A stretch of DNA of 64,000 nucleotides from DASXZH01 sp036502005 (GTDB taxonomy: Bacteria > Armatimonadota > Fimbriimonadia > Fimbriimonadales > Fimbriimonadaceae): assembly GCA_036502005.1 (NCBI GenBank), contig DASXZH010000058.1:1-64000 (forward strand), in the 5' to 3' direction. Positions 42,423-50,946 of the stretch are shown piece after piece (the stretch's first letter is position 1; each line of letters opens with the position of its first letter). The notes under the pieces are model-generated. The model saw only the letters and a program-made list of their open reading frames with translations. It was not told the origin of the DNA and did not search any database. The translations under genes and the position numbers were made by a program.

Positions 42423-43888
42423 TCAAACTCTCCTCTTCTGATGGCTTGCCCTACCAGTTCGATGTCTTTGTAAAGCGGGCGGTCCTCGGTAAGCGGCTTC
42501 GATATCAATCTGAGCTTTGCATAGGCCTTCCGCACCCCTTCTCCCGGCTTCAGTGGCTCCCTAAAATCTAAACCCTGCGCAGCCGCCAGCAGCTCGATGG
42601 CAAGGACCAACTCCAGGTTATCGACGATCTTACGCAGCTTTAGAGCAGCCGTCATCCCCATGCTCACATGGTCCTCTTTTCCGCCTGAAGTTGGCACGTT
42701 GTCCACGCTGGCGGGGTGGGCAAGCACTTTGCATTCGTTCAGCAGGGCAACGGCGGTGACATGGGGAATCATGAACCCGCTCTCCATCCCGGCGTGGGTG
42801 GTGAGGAACGGTGGTAAGCCCTCGTTGAGATCCGGATTGACAAGACGGTCGATTCTTCTTTCGCTGATGCTGGCAAGATCCGTAAGGGCGATGGCCGCGT
42901 AATCGAAACCCAAGGCCAGCGGCGCGCCGTGGAAGTTGCCGCCAGATAGAACGTCTTCGTTATCAAAAACGAGGGGGTTATCGGTAGCGGAGGCGCTTTC
43001 GATCTCTATCGTGTTTGAGACATGTTCTATGGCATCGCGCACGGCTCCATGCACTTGCGGCATGCAGCGGAGGCTATACGCGTCTTGAACGCGGGGGTCA
43101 TTCACTAAATGGGACCTTCTTATTTCGCTGTCCCTCAACAGATGTCGAAGGTGACTTGCCGACTCCCCTTGGCCTTTGTGGGGCCTGGCGCTGTGGATAC
43201 GTTCATCGAAAGCAACAGGCGTGCCACGCAGCGCTTCTAGGGTCATTGCTCCCGCTGTATCGGCGATTCTGGCGAGATGGTCAGCCCTATGGAGAGCCAA
43301 GGCGCCAACTGCGGCCATGGCCTGAGTGCCGTTGAGCAAGGCAAGGCCCTCCTTGGCATGAAGTTGAACTGGTTTAAGGCCTTTTCCCTCCAGCGCTTCT
43401 TGGCCGTGAAACTCACCCTCACCGATCATGGCAAGGGCCAAGTGGGCAAGAGGAGCGAGATCGCCACTGGCGCCGACGGAGCCTTGTTCCGGCACCAGCG
43501 GAGTGATGCCCTTATTCAGCATATCGATAAGGAGGTCCACAACTTTCACGCGGCAACCGCTGAAACCAAGGGCGAGCACATTGGCCCTAAGGAGCATCAT
43601 GGCCCTCGTTTCGGGGATACTGAAGGGCTTCCCCACTCCCGCGCTATGGCTTCTTACGAGGTTTAGTTGCAAGCGCTGAAGCTGCTCATGCGGGATGTGA
43701 ACGTCTGATAACTTTCCGAACCCGGTGTTAACGCCGTAGACAACGGTTTCCGTTTCAAGGATCCTGTCGATTACTCTTCTGGAAGCGTTTATTCGTTGCG
43801 CAGCTTTGTTTGTGAGCGTTATCTGTTCGTCGCTATGGGCGATATTTGCGATTTGATCAAGCGACAGTGGTTGACCATCCAATTCCAT
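42419..43888 (-). CDS. hutH: Histidine ammonia-lyase
   Basis: 489 residues, first step of histidine degradation. GVNTGFGKLSDVHI, the MIO prosthetic-group motif GSVGASGDLAPLAH (Ala-Ser-Gly), and the conserved QDAYSLRCMPQVHGAVRDAI and NDNP-like SATDNPLVF are present. Length is normal. First gene of hutH-hutU-hutG; hutI is not adjacent. Confidence 0.96.
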   Translation of the reverse strand: MELDGQPLSLDQIANIAHSDEQITLTNKAAQRINASRRVIDRILETETVVYGVNTGFGKLSDVHIPHEQLQRLQLNLVRSHSAGVGKPFSIPETRAMMLLRANVLALGFSGCRVKVVDLLIDMLNKGITPLVPEQGSVGASGDLAPLAHLALAMIGEGEFHGQEALEGKGLKPVQLHAKEGLALLNGTQAMAAVGALALHRADHLARIADTAGAMTLEALRGTPVAFDERIHSARPHKGQGESASHLRHLLRDSEIRRSHLVNDPRVQDAYSLRCMPQVHGAVRDAIEHVSNTIEIESASATDNPLVFDNEDVLSGGNFHGAPLALGFDYAAIALTDLASISERRIDRLVNPDLNEGLPPFLTTHAGMESGFMIPHVTAVALLNECKVLAHPASVDNVPTSGGKEDHVSMGMTAALKLRKIVDNLELVLAIELLAAAQGLDFREPLKPGEGVRKAYAKLRLISKPLTEDRPLYKDIELVGQAIRRGEFE

Positions 43889-44275
43889 GGGTGGATGCTA
43901 CCCAGGGAATCTCCGATTTTTGATTTTTGAATTTTGATTTTTGATTCCGGGCAGGACTGACCGAAGGGCGAGCGGCGTCCTGGGATTTGTGTACTGTATT
44001 TGTTGCAGCGTACAAAGGGTGCTGGGAAACTAGCAATCTTAGCGATACGCAAAACTTCCTGCGAAAGCGGGGATCGTCCCTAACCAACTGCAGATTTCTT
44101 GGACCAACGGGACAGTGGTTGCCCGCCAAGATCGCCCAGAAGCGGCGAGACGCTCATGTCAAAGTGGTCTGCATCTACCCCGGCAATATCCCCGGGGAAA
44201 ATGTTAAAAGACGATTTGATTTGAACCTACGATTTAGAAAATTCGCAATTGTGGAAAACTTTCTCAAATTACCCC
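43889..44275. other. Gap upstream of hutH with a TTTTTGA tract
   Basis: Contains about four TTTTTGA/ATTTTGA heptamers at 43914-43944. The remaining DNA includes a 111-codon open frame on the plus strand with no start signal and no recognisable pattern, which I do not call. No other RNA or gene seen. Confidence 0.45.
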
Positions 44276-44304
44276 TTGCGCGAAATGAAAACTCGTGGTA
44301 CAGT
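44276..44304 (+). promoter_or_regulatory. Promoter of the candidate large RNA
   Basis: -35 TTGCGC at 44276-44281, 17-bp spacer, -10 TACAGT at 44299-44304. The expected start of transcription is about 44310-44312, just before the first stem of the structured region. Confidence 0.55.
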
Positions 44305-44310
44305 CTTCTC

Positions 44311-44838
44311 ATACCTTTCTGAGATGGAGTATCTCAGAGCCGGCGAGCCGGAGAAATCGAAGACGCCATTCCCTTCGAGAAAAGGTTAGCAGACGCGACA
44401 GAGGACTTCTGTCGAACTCCGCAAGGAGGAGCTGAGCAGTACAAAGAGCGCTCGCCGAATGCAAAAAAATATAGCGATCCGCCACCTTGTGAGGAATCTT
44501 GGACCAAAGCTTCACAAGCGTAGTGACGTAGAGCCAAGTGTGTCTCCGTCGCATCGGAAAAACTATAGGGTTTTCGCTCCCTCGCGGGACGGAGTACGTT
44601 AGACGTGCCGCGAGAGTAGGATACGGTGAGGAGTACACACTTCCCGAATCCACCGAGAGCCCAAAGAGCCTGAGCCGTGATGCGACTGAGGGCGGAATCG
44701 AAAGGTTTTTGCTGCGGTTGTTGAGAGGATGAAAGGTTTACTTGGAGAACGAAGACTGCTCTCGGGCAGGCGGAGATTGAAAAGTGAGAGGAGCGCGTCG
44801 CACAGAGGCAACTTTGCGCGGCGCTTTCTTTCTTTTGG
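44311..44838 (+). ncRNA. Candidate large structured non-coding RNA
   Basis: About 530 nt with no convincing gene on either strand but a promoter at one end, an intrinsic terminator at the other and many stems between. Stems: TCTGAGAT/ATCTCAGA (44318-44338), CGACAGA/TCTGTCG (44396-44414), CTCC-GCAA-GGAG (44417-44428), CTTGTGA/TCACAAG (44486-44518), long-range AAGTGTGT/ACACACTT (44536-44543 with 44635-44642) contiguous with CTCCGTC/GACGGAG (44544-44550 with 44588-44594), ACGT-TAG-ACGT (44596-44606) and CTGC/GCAG (44756-44769). I compared it by eye with RNase P, tmRNA, SRP and 6S RNA and found none of their conserved cores. Identity unknown. Confidence 0.55.
44792..44836 (+). terminator. Rho-independent terminator of the candidate RNA
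   Basis: AGCGC/GCGCT outer stem (44792-44796 with 44821-44825), a 2x2 internal loop, then CGCA/TGCG (44799-44802 with 44815-44818), followed by TTTCTTTCTTTT. Oriented for plus-strand transcription, and just before the end of the convergent membrane protein gene. Confidence 0.65.
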
Positions 44839-44841
44839 CGG

Positions 44842-45423
44842 TCACTTCTCTTCCAAAACGTAACCCCAGAACAAACCCCTGATGCCCACCAGTGCGCTCA
44901 GGATTACAAGCCGCTCTCCAATGCCCATCGCGCCGAGGCAGGTGCAAATACCAATCCATGCGCTAAAGGCAGCCCAAAGAATAATCGGATCTCCTTCCAT
45001 GAGCCCTAAGCCGACGAGCCAGCCCAGCAAAGCTACGCAAGTCCAAATGAATGTCATCAAGTGAAAGCTGGAATTAGGATCTGAATTGCAGATCAGGATG
45101 AGCCCAATAACTCCTGCCACGCAGATGCCGACGCTGATATAACGCCTGCGATAAAACAGCATGGGGATCGATCCAAGCAGCAGCCCCATAAGGGTCAGCA
45201 TGATCCCCCATGCAAGAGGATTGCCTCTGGCGATCTGGAAGCTTATCGGCTCTGCGTAGGAAGTTTGCGGCGGCCAGATTACACACACCGCGCAGCCAAT
45301 GCAGAACACGAGCAGAACCCAACGCGACACGTTAGACAGGAACCGCAGGACACGGTCAATCGGCTTGGCGCGTCTGCGCCAAGTGGGAACGTATTTCTCG
45401 CGGACATAGAAGTCCCCAGGCAT
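44842..45423 (-). CDS. Hypothetical membrane protein
   Basis: 193 residues from ATG at 45423 (MPGDFYVREKYVPTWRRRAKPID). Five hydrophobic segments: WVLLVFCIGCAVCVI, LAWGIMLTLMGLLLGSIPMLF, YISVGICVAGVIGLILIC, LMTFIWTCVALLGWLVGLGLM and IILWAAFSAWIGICTCLGAMGIG. The frame is open to 45582, but the extra residues are translated from a degenerate CACGCAAAGACGG repeat and look spurious. Family unknown. Confidence 0.68.
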   Translation of the reverse strand: MPGDFYVREKYVPTWRRRAKPIDRVLRFLSNVSRWVLLVFCIGCAVCVIWPPQTSYAEPISFQIARGNPLAWGIMLTLMGLLLGSIPMLFYRRRYISVGICVAGVIGLILICNSDPNSSFHLMTFIWTCVALLGWLVGLGLMEGDPIILWAAFSAWIGICTCLGAMGIGERLVILSALVGIRGLFWGYVLEEK

Positions 45424-45582
45424 GTTATGAGTTATAACGAGTTTAGGGACTAGAAATGTTGATTTCTCTAAGATTTTGCCATAGGGTTTTACAGAGGAGT
45501 AAGCGAAACGGATGGGAACGTCACGCAAAGACGGAAAGCTTGCAAAGAGTGAATGAGAATCACGATGTTTGGCCCGGTCCAT

Positions 45583-45801
45583 TGAGGAGCCTATTATCTA
45601 GATGAATCGGAATTTCACGCAGAGACGCGGAGTGCGCAGAGGAGATGAGGGAGTTTTTTATTGTGCGACCCAGGAGCGAGAAATTGCCGTGGTTCAAAAC
45701 TCTGGCGGCCCGAAGGGTCAGGATAATTTAGCGAAGGGTGTAGCGAAGTTCGACGTTAGTCGAATGAGCGGAGCCCTGGAAATCGAGCGCACCAAATAGC
45801 C
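45583..45801. repeat. Gap with a CACGCAGAGACGCGG element
   Basis: Holds TTTCACGCAGAGACGCGGAG at 45611-45630 followed by TGCGCAGAGGAGATG. A degenerate minus-oriented relative (CGTCACGCAAAGACGGAAAG) starts at 45519. An open frame of 65 codons across it is not convincing. No other gene. Confidence 0.5.
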
Positions 45802-45859
45802 GCAAATCGATAAATCGAGCCCATGTCACTTGTGACGATGCGAAGATTTGTCGATTTGC
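45802..45859. repeat. REP-like palindrome, copy 2
   Basis: Arms 45802-45816 (GCAAATCGATAAATC) and 45845-45859 pair over 15 positions with one G.U on the plus transcript, enclosing GTCA-CTTG-TGAC. It lies 23 bases after the stop of the minus-strand citrate synthase-like gene. Matches copy 1 at 12468-12522 in the AAATCGACAAAYCTTCGC arm. Confidence 0.6.
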
Positions 45860-45882
45860 CTACGGAGCGTCAAAACTCGTTC

Positions 45883-47025
45883 TTAGCGCTCTTCGATCGG
45901 GATATACGGCGCATTCAACTCGCCTTCGTAAATAGCCTTCGGGCGGATCAGACGGTTGTGGTCCAATTGCTCGATGATATGAGCGGACCAACCAGAAACG
46001 CGGGCAATTACGAAAATAGGCGTGTAAAGCTCGATCGGGATGTCCAAAAGATAGTAGGCATAAGCAGACGGGAAGTCCACGTTCGGATACAGGCCCTTCT
46101 CTTTTAGCATCACATCTTCAAGAACGTCGGCGATATCGCCCCACTTGGTGTTCCCTTTGCGGCGGCCGATTTCCTTGGCAACCTCGGTCATATAGAAAGC
46201 GCGGCTGTCGCCCTTCTTATACTCACGGTGGCCAAAGCCCATAATCTTCTTCTTATTGGCAAGCGCGTCGCGGATCCAAGCCTCCGCATTCTCAGGGCTG
46301 CCAACTTCCATGAGCATCTTCATTGCTTCCTCGTTAGCGCCGCCATGAAGGGAGCCCTTGAGGGTTCCGATGCCGCTAATGATTCCGCTATAGATATCGC
46401 TTAAGGTAGCAACCGTTACGCGAGCCGCAAAAGTGGATGCGTTAAAGCCATGCTCGGCATAAAGTGTGAGCGAGGCATCCATGACGGTCTCGGTGTAATC
46501 GTCCGGCTTGTTCCCAGTGAGCATGTAGAGGAAGTTGGCCGCCGTATCCAAACCAGGATCGGGTTTGACGATGCTCTTTCCATGTGCCAAGCGATAGCCG
46601 TTGGCAACGATGGTGCCGGCCTTGGCTACGATCCGAGTCGCTTTACGGACGTTGGCATCGTGGCTGTTGTCCGTGTAATCCGGATCAAATGGCGCAAGAA
46701 CGGCATAGCCCGCACGGACGGAGTCCATCGGGTGGGCGTTCTTCGGAATGAGCTTCAGCGTCTCGTAAACCTCGTTCGGAATATCGCGCTCGGCATCTAG
46801 CGTCTTCTTGAACTGATCCAACTCCGCCCGAGTTGGCAAATTGCCGTGCAGCAGCAGATAAACGGTCTCTTCAAAAGACCCCTTTCGAGCTAGATCGTGG
46901 ACGTTTATGCCTCGGTAAACAAGGCTGCTGCGGTCACTATCGATCTCGCTGATCGATGTAATGCCGCCAAGAACACCTTCAAGCCCCGGGCTATAGTTTG
47001 GGTACTGCACTGTAGTTGCGCTCAT
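45883..47025 (-). CDS. Citrate synthase / 2-methylcitrate synthase
   Basis: 380 residues, short (Gram-positive/archaeal type) citrate synthase. Catalytic regions GSLHGGANEEAMKML and MGFGHREYKKGDSRA hold the two key His residues. Because methylisocitrate lyase is next to it on the same strand, 2-methylcitrate synthase (prpC) is likely, but short enzymes often accept both acetyl- and propionyl-CoA, and no prpD is present. I leave the symbol open. Confidence 0.9.
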   Translation of the reverse strand: MSATTVQYPNYSPGLEGVLGGITSISEIDSDRSSLVYRGINVHDLARKGSFEETVYLLLHGNLPTRAELDQFKKTLDAERDIPNEVYETLKLIPKNAHPMDSVRAGYAVLAPFDPDYTDNSHDANVRKATRIVAKAGTIVANGYRLAHGKSIVKPDPGLDTAANFLYMLTGNKPDDYTETVMDASLTLYAEHGFNASTFAARVTVATLSDIYSGIISGIGTLKGSLHGGANEEAMKMLMEVGSPENAEAWIRDALANKKKIMGFGHREYKKGDSRAFYMTEVAKEIGRRKGNTKWGDIADVLEDVMLKEKGLYPNVDFPSAYAYYLLDIPIELYTPIFVIARVSGWSAHIIEQLDHNRLIRPKAIYEGELNAPYIPIEER

Positions 47026-47062
47026 TTTTTTGAATCTTCCTCGGTTCTATTCTGCTTAATTT

Positions 47063-47980
47063 CTATGGGTTGCTGCTTGGCTCCCCGTTCCCCACCTCTG
47101 CTCGTTCGGACCATTCCTGGTCTTTAGCGCTATAGGCATCGTAGTCGATGAGCTCGTAGAGCTCCTTTCTCGTTCGCATTTTGTCGAGCAAACCTTGCTG
47201 GGTTCCAGTTTGAATTAGCTCTAAATATGCTTCGTCGATGGCCTTCAGCATGACCCGAAAAGCGGTCATAGGGAAGATAACCAGATTGTACCCAAGCAAT
47301 TTGAACCGGCTGAGGGGGATGATTGGCGTCTTCCCAAACTCAGTCATATTCGCTAAAAGGGGGACATTTATTCCCTTCCGAAAAGCCTCAAATTCGGCCT
47401 CGCTTTCAAGGCCTTCGGGGAAGATCGCATCGGCTCCGTGGTCAACGTAGAGCTTTGCCCTTTCGATGGCTTTCTCAAGCCCTTCGACGCTACGGGCATC
47501 TGTTCGGGCGACGATGATGAAGCTGTCATCTCGCTTGGATTCCACTGCGGCCGTAACCTTTTGCGCCATCTCACGGGCAGTGATAAGCGACTTCCCTTCT
47601 AAATGCCCGCATCGTTTGGGGCTTATTTGGTCTTCCAAATGAATGCCAGCAAGGCCCGCCCGCTCCATCTCGATCACGGTTCTGGAGACATTGGCGGTCT
47701 CACCGTAGCCGGTATCGGCATCGGCGATAACGGGAACGGGCGCTATTTCGCAAACTCTGCTGGAGGCTTCCGCCATTTCGTTAAGCGAAATCAGTGCGAT
47801 ATCGGGAACAGCCAGGCTTGCATTTGTAACGCCCGCGCCAGAAAGATAGAGAGCGTTGGCGCCCGCCTTATAGGCGGAAAGGGCGCTGATTGCATTGAAA
47901 ACGCCGGGCAGGGCAACGATGTCTTCCGCCATCTGATCGCGTAGGATTTGGCCGGGAGAATGGATCGGCGGACGAAGCAT
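47063..47980 (-). CDS. prpB: Methylisocitrate lyase
   Basis: Splits 2-methylisocitrate into succinate and pyruvate in the methylcitrate cycle. PEP mutase/isocitrate lyase superfamily barrel: LPGVFNAISALSAYKAGANALYLSGAGVTNASLA, DADTGYGETANVSRTVIEMERAGLAGIHLEDQISPKRCGHLEGK with catalytic KRCGH. 305 residues from ATG at 47980; a longer frame to 48022 is open but the extra 14 residues are not conserved-looking. Followed by the citrate synthase-like gene after 37 nt. Confidence 0.92.
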   Translation of the reverse strand: MLRPPIHSPGQILRDQMAEDIVALPGVFNAISALSAYKAGANALYLSGAGVTNASLAVPDIALISLNEMAEASSRVCEIAPVPVIADADTGYGETANVSRTVIEMERAGLAGIHLEDQISPKRCGHLEGKSLITAREMAQKVTAAVESKRDDSFIIVARTDARSVEGLEKAIERAKLYVDHGADAIFPEGLESEAEFEAFRKGINVPLLANMTEFGKTPIIPLSRFKLLGYNLVIFPMTAFRVMLKAIDEAYLELIQTGTQQGLLDKMRTRKELYELIDYDAYSAKDQEWSERAEVGNGEPSSNP

Positions 47981-48030
47981 ACGCAAAAGCGTACCCCTGA
48001 TTATTTTCGCTACATGCCACACTCTATGCC

Positions 48031-49242
48031 GTGAGATTAACCACGTTCGAAGACGCGAGAAAGAAAATTCTGGAACATGCGCAGGGCCACGGGACTGAAA
48101 CGCTATTTCTTCATAAGGCCAATGGCAGAGTTTTGGCGGCAGAAATAGTGGCCCAGCTAGATAGTCCCCGCTTCGACAATTCCGAAGTCGACGGCTTTGC
48201 AGTAAAGGCCTCGGATATTTCCTCTGAACCTATACAGCTTAAAATGCAAGGATCGGTTTTTGCAGGGCAATCCGAATTGCCTTACCTGGAAGAAGGCAGC
48301 GCATTGAGAATCTTTACAGGAGCTCCCATTCCGCCCGGCGCAGATTCAGTTGTGATGCAAGAAGACTGTGAGTGGAAGGACGAAACGGTCACGATAAGGC
48401 GATTCGAAGGAGATGGTTCTCATATTAGGAAGAGTGGATCCGAATACCTGGCCGGCCAACTACTTCTTGCCAAAGGCATGGCCATCACTCCGCCCGTGAT
48501 TGGGCTCATTGCTTCAAACGGTGTGAGCGACGTTCTCGGCGTAAAGCTTCCGAAGGTGACCATCCTTTCAACAGGCAACGAGTTGGCGCCTATTCGCAAG
48601 CAACTTGAACCGGGCCAGATTTACGACAGCAACGGCATCGCCCTAAGCACAGCGGTTAGGGCTCTAGGTCCTGAAATGGTTGTAACGGGAAGGCTAAGGG
48701 ATGATGAGGAATCGGTTCTAGATGGGCTTGAAAAGGCTCTCGAGGCTGCCGATGTGATCATCACCTCGGGAGGAGTATCCGTTGGGGACCATGATCTTAT
48801 TCGACCAGCGCTCAAGAAACTTGGCGTTGAAGAGCTCATCTGGGGGATCTCAGTTCGGCCCGGGAAGCCTTTCTATTTTGGCAAGAAAGGCAAGAAACTT
48901 ATATTTGGGTTGCCAGGCAATCCGGTTTCTGGACTGGTTTGCTTTCAGCTATTTGTTCGGCCAGCCTTGCTGCAGATGATGGGCCACGACGAAGGGGCTT
49001 TTCAGCCAATCTCGGCAACCCTTGAATCTGCCGCGCAAGGCGACCCAAGCCGAACAGTCTTCGCCAGAGCCAATCTGGACCTTAAGAATGGAGTGTATAC
49101 GGCGTTTCCTGCTGACGCCCAAGAATCGTACATGTCGAGCGGGCTGGCAGGCAGCAATGGACTGATAGCCGTTCCTTGTGGTGCTGCTGAGATAGCGAGC
49201 GGCTCGAAAGTAGACGTGTATCCGTTAAAGTGGACACCGTAG
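48031..49242 (+). CDS. moeA: Molybdopterin molybdenumtransferase
   Basis: Inserts molybdate into adenylylated molybdopterin. 403 residues with a GTG start. Domain order is typical: NSEVDGFAVKASD, GAPIPPGADSVVMQED, STGNELAPIRKQLEPGQIYDSNG, ITSGGVSVGDHDLI (MoCF-biosynthesis motif), GISVRPGKPFYFG and LPGNPVSGLVCFQLFVRPAL. Divergent from prpB. No molybdoenzyme gene is adjacent. Confidence 0.94.
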   Translation: MRLTTFEDARKKILEHAQGHGTETLFLHKANGRVLAAEIVAQLDSPRFDNSEVDGFAVKASDISSEPIQLKMQGSVFAGQSELPYLEEGSALRIFTGAPIPPGADSVVMQEDCEWKDETVTIRRFEGDGSHIRKSGSEYLAGQLLLAKGMAITPPVIGLIASNGVSDVLGVKLPKVTILSTGNELAPIRKQLEPGQIYDSNGIALSTAVRALGPEMVVTGRLRDDEESVLDGLEKALEAADVIITSGGVSVGDHDLIRPALKKLGVEELIWGISVRPGKPFYFGKKGKKLIFGLPGNPVSGLVCFQLFVRPALLQMMGHDEGAFQPISATLESAAQGDPSRTVFARANLDLKNGVYTAFPADAQESYMSSGLAGSNGLIAVPCGAAEIASGSKVDVYPLKWTP

Positions 49243-49252
49243 AAGTAAGCCG

Positions 49253-49567
49253 ATGCCTGCCACTGTCGAAATTAGAAGAGACTGGGATAAAGACATTAAG
49301 ATACGTGGTCTTGATGTCCTGTTAGATGGCGTTTCTGTTGGCAACCTTAAATATGGAAGCGTGCTGAGCTTGGCGATTGAACCTGGAACGCATGAGCTAA
49401 AGGTCACCAACTCACTCTATTCCAAGAGCGAAGAATTCACGGCAGAAGAAGGGGAAACCGTTATTTTTCAGGCCGGCAATAAAATGCCGGCGGCATGGGC
49501 TTGGTTCCTAATGATGGTTTGCGTGGCGCCGTATGGGGTGCGGCTGGTTCGCTTGGAAAGAACTTAG
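49253..49567 (+). CDS. Small PEGA-like protein
   Basis: 104 residues. KIRGLDVLLDGVSVGNLKYGSVLSLAIEPGTHELKVTNSLYSKSEEFTAEEGETVIF is a carboxypeptidase-like/PEGA-type beta-sandwich pattern, followed by one hydrophobic stretch (AAWAWFLMMVCVAPYGVRLV). Follows moeA by 10 nt but has no evident link to cofactor synthesis. Function unknown. Confidence 0.62.
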   Translation: MPATVEIRRDWDKDIKIRGLDVLLDGVSVGNLKYGSVLSLAIEPGTHELKVTNSLYSKSEEFTAEEGETVIFQAGNKMPAAWAWFLMMVCVAPYGVRLVRLERT

Positions 49568-49666
49568 AACGCAGAACTTAGGAACGAGGGCCGGTGAGGG
49601 TGTTATGACGGCAGGTACCAAACTTCCTTTCGCTCACCACATCTTCTAGGTTCTTCCCCCTCGCTA

Positions 49667-50443
49667 TTAACTCTTAACGTAAGCGATTCGGCCGTCCTTC
49701 ATCAATTTATTTCCGTTGATCGCGAACTCAATGTGGCCGCCCTTTTCCGTCGTGAGAACCAACGTTGAACCGCTCTTTTTCCATCCGCTCACCGTTGAAA
49801 AATTTCGATAGGTCCCATCGACCTTGATGTCCATGATCCCGAATTGGGAACCATCGCTCATCGCAGCTTCTTTGGAAAAGCGCTTCAAGCCATCTAGGCC
49901 GTCAATTCGATAGCGGGTCTTAGAATCCAATTTCTCGGGATATGGATCGGGCGTATACCAAAGACCGACGACATCTTGATTGCTGGAACCATTTGAGCTT
50001 AGGGAATCATCTCCGACTGTAAACTTATAAAGGCTAAAGGTCTTTGGAACTCCATCGACGACATAGTGCAAAGTTAACATTTGCTGGCCAGGATCATAAT
50101 CGCCATCGAACGGCGTTAATGACTTGCCATAGTCTTCCAACTTCTTGCGCCTCGTCTCAGGGTCATACTCGGCTGCTAACTTATCAACGTCAGCATGGTT
50201 CAGTTCAATTGCAGTCTCTGGCCGAAAGGTGTAGTGCGCACCATCAAGCGAGTAGTGTCCCTCAGCAATGTAATACGGCGTCTTAAACATGAAACGCGAG
50301 CTGCCGTAATATCGAAGGGCGGGGTGATAAGAGGGAAACTTTTGAATAGCGGGCAACTCCTCCCATAACATGTTCCCAGAAATTTGCGCAACGGGCGCGA
50401 CACGTGTGTGCCCCAGAATGGCAAGTAGCAATAAAGTCCCCAT
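49667..50443 (-). CDS. Hypothetical secreted protein
   Basis: 258 residues. MGTLLLLAILGHTRVAPVAQ is a short signal-like segment. The mature protein is hydrophilic, beta-rich, with WYTPDPYPEKLDSKTRYRI and a C-terminal SGWKKSGSTLVLTTEKGGHIEFAINGNKLMKDG resembling the end of the secreted protein at 22251. No family recognised. Confidence 0.65.
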   Translation of the reverse strand: MGTLLLLAILGHTRVAPVAQISGNMLWEELPAIQKFPSYHPALRYYGSSRFMFKTPYYIAEGHYSLDGAHYTFRPETAIELNHADVDKLAAEYDPETRRKKLEDYGKSLTPFDGDYDPGQQMLTLHYVVDGVPKTFSLYKFTVGDDSLSSNGSSNQDVVGLWYTPDPYPEKLDSKTRYRIDGLDGLKRFSKEAAMSDGSQFGIMDIKVDGTYRNFSTVSGWKKSGSTLVLTTEKGGHIEFAINGNKLMKDGRIAYVKS

Positions 50444-50515
50444 ATTTATATCTTGCAGTTTCTGACGCTGTCAAATACCAGGAAAGTGCGAAGCATTTCC
50501 AAATAAACTAACGCG

Positions 50516-50794
50516 GTGGACCCAACCATTTGCCCCAAATGCGGTGAGCATAACTGCTGTGGGTTGGCGTTAGGCGAAAGCAAATGTTGGTGTTCAAAGG
50601 CAGATGCCAGCGCCTCGCCAAAACCAGGGCGATGCCTTTGCAAGAAATGCCTTCAGAAATCCAAAGCGGATTTGGCGGAAAACATTTTTGACGCCGATGG
50701 CGCCTTGAGTCGCGAGTTTCTGCTTCAGAGAGGGGAGTGCTGCGGGAGCAGATGCCGCAACTGCCCTTACAACTGGATAAACGTTCCCGGGTAA
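50516..50794 (+). CDS. Cys-rich CWC domain fused to DUF5522-like domain
   Basis: 92 residues, GTG start. The N-terminal half (residues 5-48) has CPKCGEHNCCG, SKCWC and CLCKKCL, the cysteine-rich CWC pattern. The C-terminal half (about 55-92) has EFLLQRGECCGSRCRNCPYNWI, the pattern of small DUF5522 proteins. About 14 cysteines in 92 residues imply metal or cluster binding. In other genomes these two domains often occur as separate small genes, so a natural fusion is of interest. Confidence 0.78.
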   Translation: MDPTICPKCGEHNCCGLALGESKCWCSKADASASPKPGRCLCKKCLQKSKADLAENIFDADGALSREFLLQRGECCGSRCRNCPYNWINVPG

Positions 50795-50946
50795 ATTCCA
50801 ACGCCCTTGAGACGGTTTATGACGTCTGTTTCTTCACTATGGATGAGCACTCGATGGAAATAGACGAGCGCCTAGCCCAGTTCTTGATGACGACCCTCTT
50901 GACGAGAGAAGTTCTTTGGGCAGAAATGACGCAAGAAACCCAGTTT

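Noticed and set aside
43987..44322. 111-codon plus-strand frame upstream of the candidate RNA
   Set aside because: No start signal, odd composition, and it overlaps the promoter of the RNA.
44309..44653. 114-codon minus-strand frame over the candidate RNA
   Set aside because: No SD, no recognisable domain, and the same DNA shows extensive plus-strand base pairing with promoter and terminator on the plus strand.
44311..44838. RNase P RNA, tmRNA, SRP or 6S RNA
   Set aside because: I looked for GAGGAAAGTCC, ACAGAA, the tRNA-like T arm, and GGAAGGAAGCAG-type cores on both strands and saw none. Not fully excluded without a covariance-model search.
45424..45582. 53-residue N-terminal extension of the membrane protein at 44842
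   Set aside because: It is translated from a degenerate CACGCAAAGACGG repeat and does not look like a natural protein segment.
45602..45799. 65-codon plus-strand frame
   Set aside because: Starts inside a CACGCAGAGACGCGG repeat element; not protein-like.
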